From: UBA2233 sp002347965 [NCBI: Nitrospirae bacterium UBA2233]
GTDB taxonomy: Bacteria; UBA2233
Assembly: GCA_002347965.1 (NCBI GenBank)
Contig: DDYN01000041.1
Span: forward strand, 23,350-87,349
Reading direction: 5' to 3'
DNA length: 64,000 bases
Each line of letters opens with the position of its first letter. The stretch's first letter is position 1. This document shows positions 52,329-60,238 of this stretch, in pieces. The position numbers and the translations under genes are program-made. The notes beneath the pieces were generated by a model. It was given only the letters and a program-made list of their open reading frames with translations, made no database searches and was not told where the DNA came from.

Positions 52329-53642
52329 TCATCGGCTGCTTTCAGGACAAAGTTCCGCGTAGAGCGTCTGCCCATCGCGCGGCCCCAGTTGCACCCGCAA
52401 AAGACTGCCAGGCCGAAGCTCTAGTCCCGCAACGGGCTTTGCCCAAACGTCCAGGTAGTTGTCCGTTTTGAGCTTGATTCTCCCGCTTTTTGGGACGGCG
52501 CGCTCCAAGATAGCCGCGCGCACTTTGCCTACCTGCGAATCGGCGAAGGCCAGGCGCTTTCGCCTATCGAGCTCACGAAGCGCGCTCGCGCGCTCGCTTG
52601 CCACGGCGCTCGGGATTTGACCCGGCATCTTAGCGGCCGGAGCCCCCTCCTTGGCCGAGAACGGGAACACGTGCAGGCGCGCGAAAGGGTACCGTTCGAT
52701 CAATGCGTAGGTTCTTTGGAACGCCTGCTGGCTCTCTTGTGGAAACCCGACGATGACATCCAGCCCGACATGCACGTCCGGGATATGCTCAAAAAGCCAC
52801 GAGGCCACCCGCTCGAACGCCGCGACGCTGTAGTCGCGCCTCATGGCCTTGAGTACAGGATCATCGCCGCTTTGCAGCGCAATCGGATAATGCGGACAAA
52901 GGAGCTTGGATTCCCGAACGTGCTCCAAAAACCCTGCCGTCAAGTCGTGCGGCTCTAGCGAGGAGATCCTAAGGCGGGAAACGCCGCCGGGTCGCTCTTC
53001 GATCACGCGAAGGAGCGTTAAAAGCCCGTCTTCGATCCCCAAATCTTTACCGTAGGCCGACAGACGGATTCCTGTGAGGACGACCTCTTCGTAACCGAGC
53101 AAGGCTAGCCCTTTAAGCTCTTCTAGCACGTGCTCTAATGGCTTGGAGCGGCTCTTTCCCCTTGCAAAAGGTATGACGCAAAAGCTGCAGAACCCGTCGC
53201 ACCCGTCTTGCACCTTTAAAAACGCCCTCGATCGCCCCGGACGGGGCTCCGGCAGGAATACACCGGCAATGCCAGACGGGCGCTTGAAGGGGTTGCCCAC
53301 GTGCACCTCCGGGTTTTGCCGGCGCGAGAGCACCCCAGCTTGGGCGACGAACCCCTTAAGCTCGTGGTGAGTCACGATGTAATCGGCAAGGCCTTCGGTT
53401 TGGAGAGCTTGAGGCGCTAACTGGGCCATGCATCCCGTAACGACGAGCACGGCCATCGGGTTTTCGCGCCTTAAGCGCCTGAGCGTTTTTTTAGCTTCGG
53501 AATCGGCACGGTTGGTCACGCTGCATGTGTTCAACACGACGACTTCTTTCGCGTCCGCCGCCGCATCCTCCAGAACGCGCCCAATCCACACGCTGTCGTA
53601 TGCGTTGGCTTTGCAGCCTTGGGTGATTACGCGAACTGGCAT
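52329..53642 (-). CDS. mtaB: tRNA-t6A37 methylthiotransferase MtaB
   Basis: MtaB is a radical SAM enzyme that adds a methylthio group to t6A37 of tRNA. The 437-residue protein starts at ATG 53642 after GAGGAAGG. N-terminal cluster cysteines lie in 'ITQGCKANAYDS' (about 9), 'LNTCSVTNRAD' and 'VTGCMAQ'. The radical SAM motif CxxxCxxC lies in 'DGCDGFCSFCVIPFARG' (about 145). A TRAM-like domain follows (about 375-435). 'QGCKxNxxDS' and the ending separate it from MiaB and RimO. Confidence 0.92.
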   Translation of the reverse strand: MPVRVITQGCKANAYDSVWIGRVLEDAAADAKEVVVLNTCSVTNRADSEAKKTLRRLRRENPMAVLVVTGCMAQLAPQALQTEGLADYIVTHHELKGFVAQAGVLSRRQNPEVHVGNPFKRPSGIAGVFLPEPRPGRSRAFLKVQDGCDGFCSFCVIPFARGKSRSKPLEHVLEELKGLALLGYEEVVLTGIRLSAYGKDLGIEDGLLTLLRVIEERPGGVSRLRISSLEPHDLTAGFLEHVRESKLLCPHYPIALQSGDDPVLKAMRRDYSVAAFERVASWLFEHIPDVHVGLDVIVGFPQESQQAFQRTYALIERYPFARLHVFPFSAKEGAPAAKMPGQIPSAVASERASALRELDRRKRLAFADSQVGKVRAAILERAVPKSGRIKLKTDNYLDVWAKPVAGLELRPGSLLRVQLGPRDGQTLYAELCPESSR

Positions 53643-53681
53643 CGAAAGCCTTCCTCGACGATGTTTTTGTCTTTTTTCTTC

Positions 53682-53690
53682 ATCATAGCA
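53682..53690 (-). promoter_or_regulatory. Extended -10 promoter for the mtaB-rnc-era-der unit
   Basis: On the reverse strand TGC-TATGAT (53690-53682) is an extended -10 element, about 40 bases before mtaB. A clear -35 box is missing. An inverted repeat AAAGGC/GCCTTT (53692-53712) covers the area just upstream. Confidence 0.4.
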
Positions 53691-53738
53691 CAAAGGCGAA
53701 TTTGCCGCCTTTTGTCGGCCCTTTCGAGCGCCTGTCGG

Positions 53739-53768
53739 TTGACTTTGCGCATTCTTCCGTGCTATAAA
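53739..53768 (+). promoter_or_regulatory. Promoter for the B12-radical SAM gene
   Basis: TTGACT (53739-53744) and TATAAA (53763-53768) are 18 bases apart. The predicted start near 53775 leaves a leader of about 30 bases before ATG 53807. Confidence 0.6.
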
Positions 53769-53806
53769 ATAATGAAGTTCTTTTTATGTATGTGGGACAG
53801 GTTATC

Positions 53807-55576
53807 ATGCCCAAAAGGCTCAAAGTTCTCCTAATCGACCCCGCCAACCCGGGCCATTACTTCAAACCCTCCAGAATCGACACAAAAATCCTTTGGTTCA
53901 GCAGGCTCACCTTGGCCATGGTTGCAGCCCTCACCCCGCCCGAGTTCGATGTGGCCATCACGGACGAGAACGTGGATACGCTAGACCTCAACGTGGACGC
54001 GGACCTCATCGGCCTTACGGCCATGACCCAGCATGCCCCCAGGGCCTATAGGCTAGCCGAACACTTCAGGGCAAGGGGCATTCCCGTCGTCATGGGGGGG
54101 GTGCACGCGACGATGATACCCGAAGAGGCTAAACGGCACGTGGATGCGGTGGTCATCGGAGAGGCGGAGGGCGTATGGGATAAACTCCTTAGGGATTTCG
54201 CCCAGGGTTCGCTCAAGCCGTTTTACAGGGCTGAAAAACGCCCGGAACTCGCCGGCCTTCCCCACCCAAGGCGCGACCTTTTGAACAGCAAGGCCTACAC
54301 TACCGTCAACTGTCTCGAGACGACCAGGGGATGCCCGTTCGATTGCGAGTTTTGCTCGGTTACGGCCTTTGCGGGCGGTACCTTCCGCATGCGCCCCGTC
54401 AAGGAGGTCATCGAAGAGATCGAGGCCATGAACGTCAAGGCCGTCGTGTTCATAGACGACAACATCGCGGGCAACCCGCGTTACGCCAAAGAGCTGTTCG
54501 AGGCCCTCATCCCATTGAAGATCCGCTGGGGGGGCCAGGCCTCGACGACAATCGCCCGCAACAAAGAGCTGCTCGAACTGGCCCGCAAAAGCGGGTGCTT
54601 TTCTTTATTCTTCGGCATTGAATCCATCTCCCAGGATACGCTCAAATCCATCAACAAGTCGTTCAACAGGGCCTCTTCCTACGAAGAAGAGTTCAAGAGG
54701 ATCCACGATACTGGACTCCGCATGATCGGCAGCTTCATCTTCGGTTTCGACCACGACGACGAGGGCGTGTTCGAAAGGACGGTGAATTTCGTCAAGAAGA
54801 ACCGAATCGACATCGCCTACTACAACATCCTCACGCCGCTGCCGGGCACGAAGCTCTTCAACAGGCTCAAGACCGAAGGCCGCCTCCTGCACCAAGACTG
54901 GGAGCACTACAACGGCTACGAGGTCGTCTACAGGCCCAAGATCTTAACTCCCGAAGCCCTCCAGCAGGGCTTTTACTGGGCCTACCGCCAAACCTACAGC
55001 TACCCTTCCATAATAAGCCGAGTCGCCCTAAGGCCGGATGCCTTGAGCGCATTATGGGCCTACGTCGTCAACTGGGGATTTAGGCATGCATCCTACAAGG
55101 GCCCCAAGGGCCGCATCAGCCAGGTCGGCAAGCTCTTGGGGCAGCTCGAATCCGCGGTTCGAATTAAGGAGAAAGCCGGCCTTTTGCCCGTCTTGAGCCA
55201 AGAATTCCAGCTGCTCAAGTCAAGGGGCACAAAGGCGCTCGAAGAGGCGCGAGGCTACCTCCGCATCCATGCCTTTAGGGAGGAATCCTTAAGCACCCTC
55301 ACCGTGCGCCTGTCCGGAGCGCTCGACACAAGGGCCATAAAGGCCCTGATGAGAAGGCTTGCGCGAATGGCCAGGCAATCGCAGGAAAAAATCGTCGTGG
55401 ACCTCTCTGGGATCGCTTTTTGTTCGAAGAGGGCCCTTTACAGGCTTTCTATCCAAAAAGAGCGGCTCTCAAAATCCCTAGGAGACAGGCTTTCTTTCGA
55501 AAGCCTCAAAAGCTTGGCCGAAAACGTGGGCAAGGCCTCCTTCGGCGCTTACGACTCTACCCCGGAAGCCCCCTAG
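53807..55576 (+). CDS. B12-binding radical SAM protein with C-terminal STAS-like domain
   Basis: The 589-residue protein has an N-terminal cobalamin-binding domain (about 1-135; 'LTAMTQHAPRAYRLAEHFRARGIPVVMGGVHAT' region, without the DxHxxG base-off motif) and a radical SAM domain with cluster cysteines C176, C180 and C183 ('RGCPFDCEFC'). A helical region follows (about 370-470). The last 100 residues resemble a STAS domain: 'LTVRLSGALDTRAIKALMR' then 'IVVDLSGIAFCSKRALYRL'. ATG 53807 is preferred because GGGACAGG lies 7 bases ahead; ATG 53786 is possible. The N-terminal part resembles B12-radical SAM enzymes of the BchE/hopanoid type. The substrate is unknown. Confidence 0.85.
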   Translation: MPKRLKVLLIDPANPGHYFKPSRIDTKILWFSRLTLAMVAALTPPEFDVAITDENVDTLDLNVDADLIGLTAMTQHAPRAYRLAEHFRARGIPVVMGGVHATMIPEEAKRHVDAVVIGEAEGVWDKLLRDFAQGSLKPFYRAEKRPELAGLPHPRRDLLNSKAYTTVNCLETTRGCPFDCEFCSVTAFAGGTFRMRPVKEVIEEIEAMNVKAVVFIDDNIAGNPRYAKELFEALIPLKIRWGGQASTTIARNKELLELARKSGCFSLFFGIESISQDTLKSINKSFNRASSYEEEFKRIHDTGLRMIGSFIFGFDHDDEGVFERTVNFVKKNRIDIAYYNILTPLPGTKLFNRLKTEGRLLHQDWEHYNGYEVVYRPKILTPEALQQGFYWAYRQTYSYPSIISRVALRPDALSALWAYVVNWGFRHASYKGPKGRISQVGKLLGQLESAVRIKEKAGLLPVLSQEFQLLKSRGTKALEEARGYLRIHAFREESLSTLTVRLSGALDTRAIKALMRRLARMARQSQEKIVVDLSGIAFCSKRALYRLSIQKERLSKSLGDRLSFESLKSLAENVGKASFGAYDSTPEAP

Positions 55577-55605
55577 ACTCTAGGGCGGGCCCCGTTATCG
55601 AGCCC

Positions 55606-56685
55606 TTATGCCTTAAGGAACCCTTCTAGACCCGCGGCAAGCGCCCCTAGCGCATCCGGCCCTTTGATCGCCACGCGAAAGAAGCGCTCGTCCAACCCCC
55701 AAAGCCGGGTACGAGCCCGGACTCCTTCGGCTCTGAGCGCCGCCTCGAGAGCATCTAGCCTCCCTTGAACTGCCGGGATATCCAAAAGTAGGTAATTTGC
55801 GCTGCCGGGGGTTACAAAGACCCCTTCGATGGCTCCTAGCACGCCCTGGTAGAGCCCTCGCATCCATTCCGTGAACATCCTCACCCGAAAGGGATAATCG
55901 AAGTCTTCTAGCGCGGCCAGCGCGGCCTCGATCGCGATAGCGTTCATCGGCCAGGGGGCCATGACAGCCTTTAACTCGCGAACAACCCGTGCGCTACCCA
56001 AAAGCGCGCCCACCCGAAGACCGGGTACGGCGTAGAACTTCGTGAACGATCGGAGGATGACCAGGTTTGAAAACCGCCCCAAAAGCCCCGTTACGCTAGC
56101 CTCCGGGCAAAAATCCACGAACGCCTCGTCTACGACAACCCAAGGGGGCAAGGCCGACGCCGCCACGGCCTCCAAGAAACGCTCGAGCCCTTCTACGTCC
56201 ACAAGCACGCCCGTAGGGTTGTTGGGGTGAGTAAGCACCACGCATTCCACGCCGCTCGCAGCCCCTAGGAGCCTTTGAAAATCAAGCGCAAACCCCTGCT
56301 CGGCAAGGAGCGGAAAGGCCAAGGGGGGCTCTTTGCCGAAGCGTTCCGCCACGTATGGGTACTCGCCGAAGTTTGGCGAGACGACGAGCGTTTTTTTGGG
56401 CGCAAGGAAGGCAAACAGCCGATATATTAAATCTGCCGAGCCAGGGCCGACGACAACGCACTCCGAGGGGACGCCGTATGCGCCCGCAAGCGCTCGTGCA
56501 AGCCGGCCCGGGTAAGGGCTCGGATACCTAGCGACCAAACCCCTTGCGCACTCCAAAACGCGCAGCACGTCGGCAGGGGGGCCAAGCGGGCCGGTGTTCT
56601 CGCTCAAATCGAAACGAACGCCCTCGCCCTCGCCTCCGTCCCCGCCGTGCAGCGGCCTTCCTTCCCAGTGTCCGTCTGGTTCCAT
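55606..56685 (-). CDS. cobD: L-threonine-O-3-phosphate decarboxylase (CobD)
   Basis: CobD makes (R)-1-amino-2-propanol phosphate, the linker of the cobalamin lower loop. The 359-residue PLP enzyme follows Salmonella CobD: 'LHGGDGGEGEG' near the start (HGG is typical), 'THPNNPTGVLVD' (about 153), 'VVDEAFVDFCPE' (about 185), and the PLP lysine in 'LRSFTKFYAVPGLRVG' (about 215). HisC is the close paralogue, but HGG and the CbiB neighbour favour CobD. GGGGGAAAGG precedes the ATG. A repeat cluster separates it from cbiB. It converges with the radical SAM gene. Confidence 0.85.
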   Translation of the reverse strand: MEPDGHWEGRPLHGGDGGEGEGVRFDLSENTGPLGPPADVLRVLECARGLVARYPSPYPGRLARALAGAYGVPSECVVVGPGSADLIYRLFAFLAPKKTLVVSPNFGEYPYVAERFGKEPPLAFPLLAEQGFALDFQRLLGAASGVECVVLTHPNNPTGVLVDVEGLERFLEAVAASALPPWVVVDEAFVDFCPEASVTGLLGRFSNLVILRSFTKFYAVPGLRVGALLGSARVVRELKAVMAPWPMNAIAIEAALAALEDFDYPFRVRMFTEWMRGLYQGVLGAIEGVFVTPGSANYLLLDIPAVQGRLDALEAALRAEGVRARTRLWGLDERFFRVAIKGPDALGALAAGLEGFLKA

Positions 56686-56722
56686 GGAGCCTTTCCCCCG
56701 CGCTTGCCGGCCTTGCCTTTCC

Positions 56723-56739
56723 GCCGGGCCTAGAAAGGC
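56723..56739. repeat. GC-rich companion hairpin, truncated copy
   Basis: GCCGGGCCTAGAAAGGC has the left arm and loop of the 9-base-pair hairpin but lacks the last part of the right arm. Comparison with 47806-47845 shows a deletion of about 12 bases before the shared TTGGGCTTC block. Confidence 0.65.
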
Positions 56740-56774
56740 TTGGGCTTCAGACGGGAATGCTGTACCCTAACCCC

Positions 56775-56799
56775 GATAGGCGGGACATTCTTGTCCCGC
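56775..56799. repeat. Dispersed palindrome, copy 6
   Basis: GATAG then GCGGGACA-TTCT-TGTCCCGC, identical to copies 5 and 7. The 35 bases upstream match those before the degenerate copy at 47874. Confidence 0.88.
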
Positions 56800-56834
56800 T
56801 ACGTTCGGCCTTTGGCCTACCTTTCTTTCTTTCC

Positions 56835-56856
56835 GCCGGGCCTAGAAAGGCCCGGC
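56835..56856. repeat. GC-rich companion hairpin, copy B
   Basis: GCCGGGCCT-AGAA-AGGCCCGGC, a perfect 9-base-pair stem differing from copy A only in the loop. CTTTCCGCC precedes it as at 56717. Confidence 0.85.
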
Positions 56857-56869
56857 TATCGGCCGGAAA

Positions 56870-56894
56870 GATAGGCGGGACATTCTTGTCCCGC
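56870..56894. repeat. Dispersed palindrome, copy 7
   Basis: GATAG then GCGGGACA-TTCT-TGTCCCGC, 95 bases after copy 6 and 20 bases downstream of the cbiB stop. The tail TCTGCAGGGCC resembles that after copy 3. Confidence 0.88.
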
Positions 56895-56913
56895 TCTGCA
56901 GGGCCGCGGGCAA

Positions 56914-57873
56914 TTAAAACACCGCGCAGGCCAAGCTTAAAAACCCCATCCCCAAAAGGGCGGCCAGAAACCCGGCCACGATCCCGTCCAGCACGTCTTT
57001 GGGCAGCGGCTCTCTTCCCTCGGCCCAAAACATCGCATGCGCCCCCGGCTTGCCAGGGTGGGCACGCTCCCCGCCAAGCCGCACCCCCAAAAGCCCCGCC
57101 ATGGCCGCCTCCGGCCAGCCAGCGTTGGGGCTTTCGTGCTTGCTTGCATCGCGCAACGCCGCGGCCGTGGCCCGCTTGATAGAGCCCATCCCCACGAGCC
57201 CCGTAAGGCCGATCAGCACGGCCGAAATCCTCGCTGGAACCCAGTTGAGCACGTCGTCCAGCCTGGCCGCAAACCAGCCGAACTCCCTGAAGGGGCCATG
57301 CTTGTAGCCCACCATCGAATCGAGCGTGTTCACTACCCTGTAGACCCAAGCCAGAACCGGCCCACCAACGGTCAAATACAGCATCGGGGCGATGAAGGCG
57401 TCGCCCAAGTTCTCGGCGAGCGACTCGAGCGTCGCGCGCGCTATCCCTTGGGCATCGAGCCGTTGCGTATCCCTGCCTACAAGCGCCCTTAAGAGCCCCC
57501 TCGCCTCCTTCAGCTCGCCCCTCGAAAGCGCGCAAAGCACCCGATAGCCCTCGTCCAAAAGCCCCCTTAGGCAAACGCTCGCATACCCTGTCAGCACCCA
57601 GAGCACAACCTCGAGCGTCGGCGAGACCCATCCGGCCAACGCGAACAACCCCCACAAGGGCACGGCCGAAACGGCAAGCGTCAAAAGAACGAGCAAGATG
57701 CCCAAGCAATAGCGCGCCCAAGGCCCCTTCTCTATCCAGGGCGAAAACGCGCGCGTCTGGGACTCGATCAGCCAGCCCACGAAGGCTACCGGATGAAAGC
57801 GGCCGAATACACGCTCTGCGGCAAGAAAATCCAGACCGAATACGGCCCAGGCGAAGGCGAGCGTTCCTATCAA
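56914..57873 (-). CDS. cbiB: Adenosylcobinamide-phosphate synthase (CbiB)
   Basis: CbiB attaches aminopropanol phosphate (the CobD product) to adenosylcobyric acid in the membrane. The 319-residue protein has several hydrophobic spans and the family blocks 'HPVAFVGWLI' (about 27), 'RDTQRLDAQGIARATLESLAENLGDAFIAP' region (about 132-160), 'YRVVNTLDSMVGYK' (about 176), 'LDDVLNWVPAR' and 'SPNAGWPEAAMAGLLGVRLGG' region. A TTG at 57873 follows AGGGG at the cobQ stop; it is the only start giving the usual N-terminus. Confidence 0.92.
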   Translation of the reverse strand: MIGTLAFAWAVFGLDFLAAERVFGRFHPVAFVGWLIESQTRAFSPWIEKGPWARYCLGILLVLLTLAVSAVPLWGLFALAGWVSPTLEVVLWVLTGYASVCLRGLLDEGYRVLCALSRGELKEARGLLRALVGRDTQRLDAQGIARATLESLAENLGDAFIAPMLYLTVGGPVLAWVYRVVNTLDSMVGYKHGPFREFGWFAARLDDVLNWVPARISAVLIGLTGLVGMGSIKRATAAALRDASKHESPNAGWPEAAMAGLLGVRLGGERAHPGKPGAHAMFWAEGREPLPKDVLDGIVAGFLAALLGMGFLSLACAVF

Positions 57874-57886
57874 GCCCAGCAGGCCC

Positions 57887-59422
57887 CTAGGACACCGGGC
57901 CCAAGAGGCTCTCTAGCTCGAGCCGCTCGGACAGTACACCCGAGAAGCGGTCGATCTCGGCAAGCAGCGTCGTCCGAAAGTCTACTCCGTCCAGCCTCCC
58001 TAAGCCGTCAAGCGGTACGCAGGGCGCCTTGATCAGCGAAAGCAGGTAATCCCGAAAGCCAGGAGTGTCGAAAAGCCCGTGTAGGAACGTCCCCATGACC
58101 CTGCCTTCGATGTCGAGCAGCCCCTCGGGCGCCCCGGACTCGAGCTCGAACCAGGCCCTTTCCGGGTTGATCCCCTCTATCCAACCCCTGTGGATCTCGT
58201 AGCCCGTAATCGGCGGGCCGGGCCTGAGCCCGGGGCGTACGCCAACGACCTTCACGTCTTTTACGGCCTTGAGCCTCGTCTTCCCAAAACACGCCCGCAA
58301 GGGAAGAACGGCTAGCCCCTCTTCGAGGGGAGCTTCGAGCTCCAGCAGGCTCGCGTCCTCGATGTCCCCGCACAAAATCTCAAACCCCCCGCAGAGCCCG
58401 AATAGCCACCCCCCGCCCCTGTGGAACTCTAAAATGGCCTTGGCTAGCCCCGATTGCCGAAGAAACCGAAGCTCGCTGCCCACATGCTTCGTGCCCGGCA
58501 AGATGAGCAGGTCGAGCCCTTCGAGGTCGTTTGACCTCTCGACAAGCCGGACGCTGAACCGGCCGTCGTCTTTGAGCGGGGCAAAGTCCGTCACGTTCGC
58601 GATCCGCCGGAACCTTACCACGCCAACCCGAAGCGCTCCGCCGTTTTCAGCCGCAGCGCCCTTCGAGTCGAGACCGTCCTGGATCGAAAGCGAATCTTCC
58701 TGCATCATCCTCAAGCCTTCGAGATAGGGGAGGACGGCCAGCACTTTCCAGCGGCACATCTGCTCGACGCGTTCGATGCCGCCTTCTAGGAGCCTCTCCT
58801 CCCCCCGGAATTTGTTGATGATGACGCCCCTTATCCCCTTGCGCTCCTTGGGCGTGAGGAGCCTGTGCGTCCCGACGATCTGGGCGAACACCCCTCCCCG
58901 CTCGATGTCGGCCACGATGAGCGTCGCGGCCGGTTCACCCTTAAGGTAGGACAAAAACCTGTTGGCCAAGTCATGCCGCCTTAGGTTCACCTCTACGCAC
59001 GACCCGGCGCCCTCGACGATGACGAGGTCGTTCCCCTCGCAAAGCCTGTAAAAGCTCTTCGCGACCTGCACCAAGAGCCTTCGCTTGAGCGCGTAGTAGC
59101 CCATCGTGTCGAAGCTTCCCCAGCTCCTACCCTGGACGATCAGCTCGCTCTTTTTGTCGCCCTCCGGCTTCAACAGCACGGGGTTCATGTGAACGCTCGG
59201 CTCGAGCCCGCAGGCAAGCGCCTGGTAGACCTGCGCCGCAGCCATCTCCCCGCTCTCCTTCGACACCATCGCGTTCAGCGCCATGTTCTGCGCCTTGAAC
59301 GGGGCCACCCGAAACCCGAGCCTGCTGAACGCACGACAAAGCCCGGCCACCAGGGCAGTTTTGCCCGCATGCGAAGAACACCCCCAGACGGCGAGCACCC
59401 TGGCCTTGGGCTTGAAGATCAC
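57887..59422 (-). CDS. cobQ: Cobyric acid synthase
   Basis: CobQ (CbiP) amidates four carboxyl groups of adenosylcobyrinic a,c-diamide using glutamine and ATP. The 511-residue protein has an N-terminal P-loop ('CSSHAGKTALVAGLCRAF', about 15), 'KAQNMALNA', 'IVEGAGSCVEVNL', and a C-terminal class I glutaminase domain with the nucleophile in 'FGLCGGFEILCG' (about 342) and a histidine in 'GTFLHGLFD' (about 448). A GTG start overlaps the cbiF stop (GTGA). Confidence 0.95.
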   Translation of the reverse strand: MIFKPKARVLAVWGCSSHAGKTALVAGLCRAFSRLGFRVAPFKAQNMALNAMVSKESGEMAAAQVYQALACGLEPSVHMNPVLLKPEGDKKSELIVQGRSWGSFDTMGYYALKRRLLVQVAKSFYRLCEGNDLVIVEGAGSCVEVNLRRHDLANRFLSYLKGEPAATLIVADIERGGVFAQIVGTHRLLTPKERKGIRGVIINKFRGEERLLEGGIERVEQMCRWKVLAVLPYLEGLRMMQEDSLSIQDGLDSKGAAAENGGALRVGVVRFRRIANVTDFAPLKDDGRFSVRLVERSNDLEGLDLLILPGTKHVGSELRFLRQSGLAKAILEFHRGGGWLFGLCGGFEILCGDIEDASLLELEAPLEEGLAVLPLRACFGKTRLKAVKDVKVVGVRPGLRPGPPITGYEIHRGWIEGINPERAWFELESGAPEGLLDIEGRVMGTFLHGLFDTPGFRDYLLSLIKAPCVPLDGLGRLDGVDFRTTLLAEIDRFSGVLSERLELESLLGPVS

Positions 59423-60195
59423 GGACTCTTCGCCTGCCTGTAGCCGTGGCCGAAGGCCGGGTCGTAGAGCCTCGAGCGGTAGAGGCTAGAGTCGTCCAGC
59501 CCGAACGCCTCCCCGATGAAAAGGAGCGCGTGCCGTGAGATTCCCTCGCGCGCGAGCGCTTCCTTCAGCCCCGCCACCGTGGTCCGAAGGGTCTTTTCGT
59601 CCTCGTAGCCGACGCGGTAAGCGACCACGGCCGGCACGGACCCGCCGAACGCCGTAACTAGCCGCTCGTGCATCGAGCTCACGAGCCCCGCGCTCAAAAA
59701 CAACACGACGCTTGCCCCGGTCTTTGCGAAGGCCTCGATTTGCTGGCCCTCTGGAACGGGCGTCCTCCCATCCAGCCGTGTAACGACAACGCTCTGGCAA
59801 AGCTCCGGAACGGTCAGCTCCGCTTTGAACCTCGCCGCCGCGGCAAAGACGGAAGACACCCCGGGCACAACCTCAAAAGGAATCCCCTTGGCCTTCAGCC
59901 CGCCCGAAAGCTCATGCAGCGCCGAGAACAGCGCCGGGTCGCCGGCCACAAGCCGGACGACGTTCTTCCCCCCTAGGTGGCGTTTTTCGATCACCTCCAA
60001 TATCTCCTCGAGCGTCAAGGGGGCCGTGTCGAGGACCTCTTTTTGTTCCCCCGCCAAGCCCGCGATCGCCCTGTCTATGAGCGAGCCCGGGTACAGCACC
60101 GTATCGGCCTCTAAAAGCAGCCTTTTGGCCTTGAGCGTGACCAGCTCAGGGTCTCCTGGGCCCGCACCCACGATCGAAACCGTTCCTTTCACCAT
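59419..60195 (-). CDS. cbiF: Precorrin-4/cobalt-precorrin-4 C11-methyltransferase
   Basis: This SAM-dependent enzyme methylates C11 of the corrin ring. The 258-residue protein shows 'VSIVGAGPGDPELVTLKAKRLL' region at the start, 'VLYPGSLI' (about 34), 'RLVAGDPALFSALHE' (about 80) and 'FEVVPGVSSVFAAAARF' (about 105). ATG 60195 follows AAGGGGGCAAGGA. Whether the route is aerobic (CobM) or anaerobic (CbiF) cannot be told from this gene. It begins 43 bases after glcF, so the cobalamin genes seem to be cotranscribed with the oxidase genes. Confidence 0.9.
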   Translation of the reverse strand: MVKGTVSIVGAGPGDPELVTLKAKRLLLEADTVLYPGSLIDRAIAGLAGEQKEVLDTAPLTLEEILEVIEKRHLGGKNVVRLVAGDPALFSALHELSGGLKAKGIPFEVVPGVSSVFAAAARFKAELTVPELCQSVVVTRLDGRTPVPEGQQIEAFAKTGASVVLFLSAGLVSSMHERLVTAFGGSVPAVVAYRVGYEDEKTLRTTVAGLKEALAREGISRHALLFIGEAFGLDDSSLYRSRLYDPAFGHGYRQAKSP

Positions 60196-60238
60196 TCCTT
60201 GCCCCCTTTTTCCGGACGTCGCCGCGCGCTCGAGGATG

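Noticed and set aside
53786-53806. Earlier ATG for the B12-radical SAM gene
   Set aside because: It lies only about 11 bases after the predicted transcription start and has no ribosome-binding site; ATG 53807 has GGGACAGG.
56747-57721. 324-residue reverse frame overlapping cbiB
   Set aside because: It runs through the repeats and out of frame with cbiB; composition is Gly/Arg-rich without motifs.
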